The translations under genes were made by a program, and so were the position numbers. Of a DNA stretch of 9,507 nt, positions 6,135 through 9,507 are shown piece after piece; the first letter of the stretch is position 1, and each line of letters opens with the position of its first letter. The DNA is from an uncultured Oscillospiraceae bacterium (GTDB lineage Bacteria > Bacillota > Clostridia > Oscillospirales > Oscillospiraceae), in NCBI GenBank assembly GCA_900768135.1, contig CAAGBT010000083.1, positions 1 to 9,507 of the forward strand. The letters run 5' to 3'. Below the pieces are notes generated by a model. It was not told the DNA's origin, did not search any database, and was given only the letters and a program-made list of their open reading frames with translations.

Positions 6135-6210
6135 TGGTGGACCTGAAGGGATTCGAACCCACGACCTTACGGATGCGAACCGTACGCTCTCCCAACTGAG
6201 CTACAGGCCC
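6135..6210 (-). tRNA. tRNA-Ala (anticodon CGC)
   Basis: A 76-nt tRNA with the 3' CCA encoded. The acceptor stem is 7 bp and contains the G3:U70 wobble pair, the main identity element for alanyl-tRNA synthetase. The D stem GCTC/GAGC and anticodon stem TACGG/CCGTA are perfect, and the loop TTCGCAT gives anticodon CGC, which reads the Ala codon GCG. The T loop is TTCGAAT. The T stem is imperfect, with a U50-U64 mismatch and a G49-U65 wobble. It is a single-gene transcript with its own promoter and terminator. GCG is the preferred Ala codon in most genes here (10 of 13 in the CsoR-like gene), which fits a dedicated CGC tRNA. Confidence 0.96.
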
Positions 6211-6237
6211 AAATGCGCAAATCACCCAGCGCGGATT

Positions 6238-6266
6238 ATCATAGCATACTTTTTTTGATTTGTGAA
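6238..6266 (-). promoter_or_regulatory. Sigma-A promoter of tRNA-Ala
   Basis: On the minus strand: TTCACA (6266-6261), a 17-nt A-rich spacer and TATGAT (6243-6238). Each hexamer matches 5 of 6 positions. The tRNA 5' end is 28 nt past the -10. The A/T-rich stretch upstream could act as an UP element. Confidence 0.8.
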
Positions 6267-6286
6267 GCCCCTTTTTCATTTTTCTG

Positions 6287-6315
6287 TTGAAATTTTTTTG
6301 CAGCTATAGTACAAT
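6287..6315 (+). promoter_or_regulatory. Sigma-A promoter of the SRP RNA gene
   Basis: TTGAAA (6287-6292), a 17-nt spacer and TACAAT (6310-6315). Transcription should begin near 6321-6323, a few bases before the paired base of the RNA. It is divergent from the tRNA-Ala promoter, with 20 bp between the two -35 boxes. Confidence 0.8.
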
Positions 6316-6321
6316 ACTATC

Positions 6322-6468
6322 TGTTCAACTCCTCCGCATACAGCTGCGGAACCGGTCTTGCGCAATGGATGCCTGCGAACCATGTCAGGCGGGGAACCGA
6401 GCAGCATTAAGCGGGACCAGCCATGTGCCGCAAGGGCGCCGGTCCCGCAGCTGTATACGGAGGAGCGA
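6322..6468 (+). ncRNA. ffs: Signal recognition particle RNA (small bacterial type)
   Basis: This RNA pairs with Ffh to form the SRP that delivers nascent membrane proteins to FtsY and the Sec translocon. The conserved apical domain is clear: GTCAGG (6384-6389), a CGG/CCG helix capped by a GGAA tetraloop (6393-6396), and the AGCAGCA asymmetric-loop strand (6400-6406) that binds the Ffh M domain. The ends pair in a long basal helix, 6329-6355 with 6439-6465, with 25 of 27 positions matched. That gives an RNA of roughly 140 nt without an Alu domain. The ends are estimated from the promoter and the helix; homology-based calls may cover only the inner 100 nt. The long helix followed by TTTT at 6469-6472 may serve as its own terminator, with some readthrough into dnaX. 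Confidence 0.92.
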
Positions 6469-6498
6469 TTTTATATCTTTATAAAGGAGGGCTGCGGG

Positions 6499-8136
6499 AT
6501 GTATCAGGCGCTTTACCGCAAGTGGCGGCCGCGCACCTTTGCCGATGTGGTGGGGCAGGAGCATATCACCGCCACGCTGCGGCGGCAGGTGGCGGAGGGA
6601 CGGCTGTCGCACGCTTACCTGTTTACCGGTACGCGCGGCACAGGCAAGACGACCTGCGCAAAGATCCTTGCGCGCGCGGTCAACTGCGAGCATCCGGTGA
6701 ACGGCGACCCGTGCAACCGCTGCCCGAGTTGCCTTGGCATCGAGAGCGGGCGGCTGCTGGATGTGGTGGAGCTGGACGCGGCGTCCAACAACGGCGTGGA
6801 CAGCGTGCGTGCGCTGCGCGACGAGGCGATCTATTCGCCCGCACAGGTGAAGCGGCGCGTGTATATCGTGGACGAGGTGCATATGCTCTCCACGCCCGCG
6901 TTCAACGCGCTGCTGAAGATACTGGAGGAGCCGCCCGAGCATCTGATGTTCATTCTGGCGACAACGGAGCTGTACAAGGTGCCGGCGACCATTCTGTCGC
7001 GCTGCCAGCGCTTTGCCTTCCGGCGCATCCAGCCAAAGGACATTGCGGGACGGCTGAATTATATCGCGCAGCAGGAGCATATCGACCTCAGGGAGGACGG
7101 CGCGGAGCTGCTCTCGCGGCTTTCCGACGGCGCGCTGCGCGATGCGCTCTCCCTGCTCGACCAGTGCGCCGCCGTGGGCGGCGCGATCGACGCGCCCGCC
7201 GTGCTCGACGCGCTGGGACTGGCCGGGAGCGTGCAGACCGCGCGCCTGATGTCGCTCATTTTATCGCGCGACACGCGCGGCGCGCTTGCAGCGCTCGGCA
7301 CGCTTTACGATGGCGGCAAGGACGTGGGCGCTGTGCTGGGCGAGCTGTCTGCGCTTGCGCGCGAGCTGCTGATCAACGTGACGGCGGGCGAGGGCGGGCA
7401 GAGCCTGCTCAGCGGCGCATACGATGCGGTAACGCTCGCCGCGCTTGGCAAAATGACCTCGCCGGCGCGCCTGATCCAGCTCTGCACGCTTTTGCAGGAA
7501 ACGGCGGCGCAGCTGCAATTCAGCGTGAACCGCCGCACGGACGCGGAGCTGTGCATCCTCAAGCTCTGCGACGAAACGCTTTCCGGCGACCTTGCGGCGC
7601 TTGGCGCGCGCATCGCGCGGCTGGAGGAGCAGCTCGCCGCGGGCGTGCAGTTTGCCGCCCGGAAGGCTGCGGACGGATCCGCTGCGGCTCCGGCGAAGGC
7701 TCCTGCGCCGGAGGATCGCCCGCCGTGGGACGCGCCGCCGCTTCCCGGCGACGATGACGCGCCGAAGCCGAAGGCGGCTCCCGCCCCTGCTCCGCAAGCG
7801 CCCGCAAGTGAGGACAGCGGCGACGATGAGATCTTCCTCACGCTGATGGAAAGCTACAAAAACCGGCTGACGCCGGACAAGCGCGCTTTTCTCGGCATGG
7901 CGCAGGGCGAGGTGAAGGACGGCGTGCTGACGGTTTACTGCGCCAGCGATGTGCAGCGGACGATGCTCGAGCAGAAAGCGGTGACGGATGTTCTGGCGGA
8001 CGTTACCTCGCGTGCAGTGGGGCAGGAGGTCGCCGTGCGGTTTGTGACCGGGCAGCGCCCGGGCGCGCAGAAGCGCGACAAAATGCAGGATCTGCTCAGA
8101 ATGGGCAGCAAATTTGATAATTTTACAGTAAAATAA
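6499..8136 (+). CDS. dnaX: DNA polymerase III clamp-loader subunit tau/gamma
   Basis: A 545-aa AAA+ ATPase of the clamp loader, which opens the beta sliding clamp and loads it onto primed DNA; the tau form also holds polymerase cores together. Landmarks: MYQALYRKWRPRTFADVVGQ at the start, Walker A GTRGTGKT (44-51), four zinc cysteines C63, C72, C75 and C78, Walker B VYIVDEVHML (121-130), sensor-1 LATTE (153-157) and the arginine-finger SRC (167-169). A collar domain follows, then an Ala/Pro-rich linker near 390-440 and a short C-terminal domain of the tau type. The ATG at 6499 has AAAGGAGG (6483-6490) before it; the open frame extends 47 codons further up, but that part is the SRP RNA gene. 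SRP RNA-dnaX-ybaB is a conserved Firmicute order. No A-rich slippery site like that of E. coli dnaX is visible, so a separate gamma form is not supported. Confidence 0.97.
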   Translation: MYQALYRKWRPRTFADVVGQEHITATLRRQVAEGRLSHAYLFTGTRGTGKTTCAKILARAVNCEHPVNGDPCNRCPSCLGIESGRLLDVVELDAASNNGVDSVRALRDEAIYSPAQVKRRVYIVDEVHMLSTPAFNALLKILEEPPEHLMFILATTELYKVPATILSRCQRFAFRRIQPKDIAGRLNYIAQQEHIDLREDGAELLSRLSDGALRDALSLLDQCAAVGGAIDAPAVLDALGLAGSVQTARLMSLILSRDTRGALAALGTLYDGGKDVGAVLGELSALARELLINVTAGEGGQSLLSGAYDAVTLAALGKMTSPARLIQLCTLLQETAAQLQFSVNRRTDAELCILKLCDETLSGDLAALGARIARLEEQLAAGVQFAARKAADGSAAAPAKAPAPEDRPPWDAPPLPGDDDAPKPKAAPAPAPQAPASEDSGDDEIFLTLMESYKNRLTPDKRAFLGMAQGEVKDGVLTVYCASDVQRTMLEQKAVTDVLADVTSRAVGQEVAVRFVTGQRPGAQKRDKMQDLLRMGSKFDNFTVK

Positions 8137-8148
8137 AGGAGAAACGAT

Positions 8149-8514
8149 ATGGCAAAGGGTTACAGCGCACGCCGCGGCTTTTCCAACGGCAGCGGCCAGA
8201 TGCTCAAGCAGCAGCAGATGCAGCAGCAGATCATGAAAATGCAGGAGGATATGCAGAAGGCGCAGCAGGAGGTGGAGGAGAAGACCTTCTCGGCAAGCGT
8301 CGGCGGCGGCGTGGTCAGCGCAACGGTCAACGGCAAGAAGGAGGTCACGGCCATCACCATCAAGCCTGAGGCGGTGGATCCCGAGGATGTGGAGATGCTG
8401 CAGGACCTGATCCTTTCGGCAGTGAACGAGGCGCTGCGCCAGGCGGAGGACGCCATGAGCGGCAAGATGAACGCGCTCACAAGCGGACTGGGGCTGGGCG
8501 GCTTCGGCCTGTAA
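8149..8514 (+). CDS. YbaB/EbfC family nucleoid-associated protein
   Basis: A 121-aa DNA-binding protein of the YbaB/EbfC family. These are dimeric, tweezer-shaped proteins that bind DNA and help organise the nucleoid; the gene often lies between dnaX and recR. The N-terminus is Gln/Met-rich and predicted as a coiled helix (about 17-45: repeated QQQMQQQ and KMQEDMQKAQ). The core has VGGGVVSATVNGKKEV and ends with a helix, EMLQDLILSAVNEALRQAEDAM, seen here as two shorter runs. A Gly/Leu-rich tail (LGLGGFGL) closes it. It starts 12 nt after the dnaX stop, and its AAAGGAG site (8135-8141) overlaps that stop codon, so the two genes are co-transcribed and probably co-translated. Unlike the usual order, recR does not follow: the next gene is glyS on the other strand. 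Confidence 0.94.
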   Translation: MAKGYSARRGFSNGSGQMLKQQQMQQQIMKMQEDMQKAQQEVEEKTFSASVGGGVVSATVNGKKEVTAITIKPEAVDPEDVEMLQDLILSAVNEALRQAEDAMSGKMNALTSGLGLGGFGL

Positions 8515-8544
8515 AAAAGCGAAACGCCCGGACGAAGCAAACAG

Positions 8545-8582
8545 AAAAACGGAACAGGGGAGGGGCTATGCCCCTCCCCTGT
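8545..8582 (-). terminator. Hairpin terminator between ybaB and glyS, best read as the glyS terminator
   Basis: A perfect 13-bp GC-rich stem (8582-8570 with 8566-8554, TAT loop). On the minus strand it is followed by TCCG and then five T (8549-8545), which suits the convergent glyS transcript. In the plus direction no T tract follows, so it would stop ybaB transcripts poorly, though the stem may still mark their 3' end. Confidence 0.7.
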
Positions 8583-8613
8583 CTGATTGCTGCTTCGCGC
8601 GCAGCGGAGCCGG

Positions 8614-9507
8614 TCAGAACGCGCACTTCTCGCGCAGGAAGCTCTTCACCTCGCTGATGGGGATGCGGATCTGCTCCATGCTGTCGCGCTCGCGGATGGT
8701 GACGCAGTGGTCGGCGGCGATGCCGTTCGCCTCGTCGCCCACGGTGTCGAAATCGACCGTGATGCAGTACGGCGTGCCGATCTCATCCTCGCGGCGGTAG
8801 CGCTTGCCGATCGAGCCGGTCTCGTCGTAATCGACCATGAACTCCCTGGAAAGCTCGGCGTACAGCTCCTGCGCGGGGCCGGCAAGAACGTCCTTCTTGC
8901 TCAGCGGCAGGATGGCGGCCTTGAACGGCGCGAGCGCCGGGTGCAGGTGCAGCACCACGCGCACATCGTCGTTGCCCTTCTTGTCCTGACCGACGACCTC
9001 CTCGTCGTAAGCGTCGCACAGGACGGCCAGCACGCTGCGCTCCACGCCGAGCGACGGCTCGATGACATAGGGGATATACTCGACCATGTCCTTGCCCTCG
9101 CCCTCGCGGTAGACCATCTTCTCGCCGCTGGTGTTCTGGTGCTGCGTCAGGTCGTAATCCGTGCGGTCGGCAACGCCCCACAGCTCGCCCCAGCCGAAGG
9201 GGAAGAGGAACTCAAAGTCCGTGGTCGCCTTGGAGTAGAAGCACAGCTCCTCGGGGTCGTGGTCGCGCAGGCGGAGGTTTTCGTCCTTCAGGCCGATGGA
9301 GAGCAGCCAGTTGTGGCAGAACGTGCGCCAGTACTGGAACCACTCAAGGTCGGTGCCGGGCTTGCAGAAGAACTCCAGCTCCATCTGTTCAAACTCGCGC
9401 ACGCGGAAGATGAAGTTGCCCGGGGTGATCTCGTTGCGGAAGCTCTTGCCGATCTGGCCGATGCCGAACGGCAGCTTTTTGCGCGTGGTGCGCTGAACGT
9501 TATTGAA
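8614..9507 (-). CDS. glyS: Glycyl-tRNA synthetase, single-chain class II type, partial
   Basis: The C-terminal 297 residues of a GlyRS that joins glycine to tRNA-Gly. The start lies beyond the right edge. The frame is open all the way to 9507, so any start drawn inside it (for example the GTG at 9402) is not real. Class II motif 2 is visible near the fragment start (GKSFRNEITPG, 20-30, then RVREFEQME, 35-43). ELWGVADRTDYDL follows near 108-120, then motif 3 with the conserved arginine (PSLGVER, 151-157), and an anticodon-binding domain fills the last 110 residues. This is the single-chain dimeric form of about 460 aa, not the alpha2-beta2 two-subunit enzyme. The strain therefore probably lacks glyQ; that inference needs the rest of the genome. 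It ends at a hairpin terminator and converges on ybaB. Confidence 0.96.
   Translation of the reverse strand, partial: FNNVQRTTRKKLPFGIGQIGKSFRNEITPGNFIFRVREFEQMELEFFCKPGTDLEWFQYWRTFCHNWLLSIGLKDENLRLRDHDPEELCFYSKATTDFEFLFPFGWGELWGVADRTDYDLTQHQNTSGEKMVYREGEGKDMVEYIPYVIEPSLGVERSVLAVLCDAYDEEVVGQDKKGNDDVRVVLHLHPALAPFKAAILPLSKKDVLAGPAQELYAELSREFMVDYDETGSIGKRYRREDEIGTPYCITVDFDTVGDEANGIAADHCVTIRERDSMEQIRIPISEVKSFLREKCAF

Noticed and set aside
6358..6498. 47-codon N-terminal extension of dnaX
   Set aside because: This stretch encodes the SRP RNA, and the strong ribosome binding site and family start are at 6499.
6423..7757. A 444-codon open frame overlapping dnaX in another frame
   Set aside because: Ala/Gly/Arg-rich shadow of dnaX. 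It also begins inside the SRP RNA gene.
7660..7870. Programmed frameshift site for a short gamma form of DnaX
   Set aside because: No A-AAA-AAG-type slippery heptamer is seen in or near the Ala/Pro-rich linker. The only A-run, at 7857-7861, is a C-AAA-AAC context that does not fit.

Overview
The window looks like ordinary chromosome from a GC-rich, low-passage-through-HGT Firmicute. I place it provisionally in class Clostridia, probably the Oscillospiraceae/Ruminococcaceae side. Reasons: strong AGGAGG-type ribosome binding sites; sigma-A style promoters with 17-bp spacers; a small SRP RNA gene followed directly by dnaX and ybaB/ebfC (a classic Firmicute order); a single-chain class II glycyl-tRNA synthetase; and a GCG-rich codon bias. 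No phage, transposon, CRISPR or defence locus is visible, and I did not find a clearly new multi-gene system.

Layout, left to right. The 3' end of rpsT (ribosomal protein S20, +) ends in a strong terminator. This faces the terminator of a small minus-strand gene for an uncharacterised P-loop ATPase-like protein (296-706). Next on the minus strand is pgi (glucose-6-phosphate isomerase). Divergent from pgi is a small CsoR/DUF156-type metal-sensing repressor (2364-2675) with a histidine-rich N-terminus. It converges within 12 nt on a tightly coupled minus-strand pair read from right to left: an AI-2E/PerM family membrane protein (3781-4986), then a DUF3810 membrane protein with an HELAH zinc-peptidase motif (2688-3779). 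Divergent from that pair is a YegS/BmrU-type lipid (diacylglycerol) kinase (5144-6037).

The centre is an RNA hub. A tRNA-Ala(CGC) gene on the minus strand has its own promoter and an immediate terminator. It is divergent from the SRP RNA gene on the plus strand, and both promoters match consensus well. SRP RNA is followed by dnaX (clamp-loader tau/gamma) and ybaB/ebfC, two genes that are tightly spaced. A hairpin terminator separates ybaB from the convergent glyS, which runs off the right edge.

The functions are mostly housekeeping: translation (S20, tRNA-Ala, GlyRS), protein targeting (SRP RNA), replication and nucleoid (DnaX, YbaB), glycolysis (Pgi) and envelope lipid metabolism (the kinase). 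The less understood items are the P-loop protein, the orphan metal sensor and the coupled AI-2E/DUF3810 membrane pair. The large open frames opposite these genes are shadows caused by high GC.
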